Shown one piece after another: positions 6,036-6,064 of a stretch of 6,064 nucleotides of DNA (its first letter is position 1; each line of letters starts with the position of its first letter). A program made the translations under genes and the position numbers. The stretch comes from Halothiobacillus neapolitanus. GTDB taxonomy: Bacteria; Pseudomonadota; Gammaproteobacteria; Halothiobacillales; Halothiobacillaceae. The notes beneath the pieces are model-generated. The model was given only the letters and a program-made list of their open reading frames with translations. It did not search any database and was not told the DNA's origin. The stretch spans positions 1 to 6,064 of the forward strand of contig DYLI01000103.1 in the NCBI GenBank assembly GCA_020722165.1, written 5' to 3'.

Positions 6036-6064
6036 AAAAAGCCGGTCATTGACCGGTTTTTTTT
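6036..6064 (+). terminator. Intrinsic terminator after rpsT
   Basis: Stem CCGGTC (6042-6047), loop ATT, GACCGG (6051-6056), then at least eight T residues (6057-6064) running off the window end. A-tract 6036-6040 precedes the stem, so the hairpin extends by A-U pairs and could also stop transcription arriving on the minus strand. It begins 20 bases after the rpsT stop. Confidence 0.93.

Overview
The window looks like an ordinary chromosomal housekeeping segment from a proteobacterium, most likely a gammaproteobacterium. The protein sequences are of that type. The gene order priA-argS-SPOR gene is the one I know from Pseudomonas and relatives. DNA is fairly GC-rich, and three of the four genes whose start lies in the window appear to begin with GTG. 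I cannot name the genus. I found no rRNA, tRNA, CRISPR array, insertion sequence or phage gene.

Layout: (1) bases 1-540, plus strand, the 3' part of a Uma2-family (DUF820) PD-(D/E)XK nuclease-like gene whose start lies outside the window. (2) 576-5388, a minus-strand cluster read in the order priA (replication restart helicase), argS (arginyl-tRNA synthetase), then a membrane-anchored SPOR-domain protein resembling FtsN. Gaps are 67 bases (priA to argS) and 15 bases (argS to SPOR), so argS and the SPOR gene at least are probably cotranscribed. (3) 5389-5751, a 363-base divergent intergenic region with REP-like inverted repeats, two strong hairpins and a near-consensus sigma-70 promoter. (4) 5752-6015, plus strand, rpsT (ribosomal protein S20), followed by a clear intrinsic terminator that runs to the window end.

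The genes join replication restart, translation and cell division/peptidoglycan binding. They do not form a dedicated pathway; the clustering is a conserved housekeeping neighbourhood. I see no new multi-gene system. The most noteworthy signal is inside priA: a 13-residue in-frame insert, APSPLTGEGWGEG, encoded by what looks like a dispersed palindromic genome repeat. It sits at the predicted winged-helix/helicase linker. Its coding strand also has four G-runs that fit a canonical G-quadruplex. Second comes the repeat-rich priA-rpsT intergenic region. Third is the replacement of the usual flanking genes (rpmE on one side, hslVU on the other in Pseudomonas) by rpsT and a Uma2 gene.
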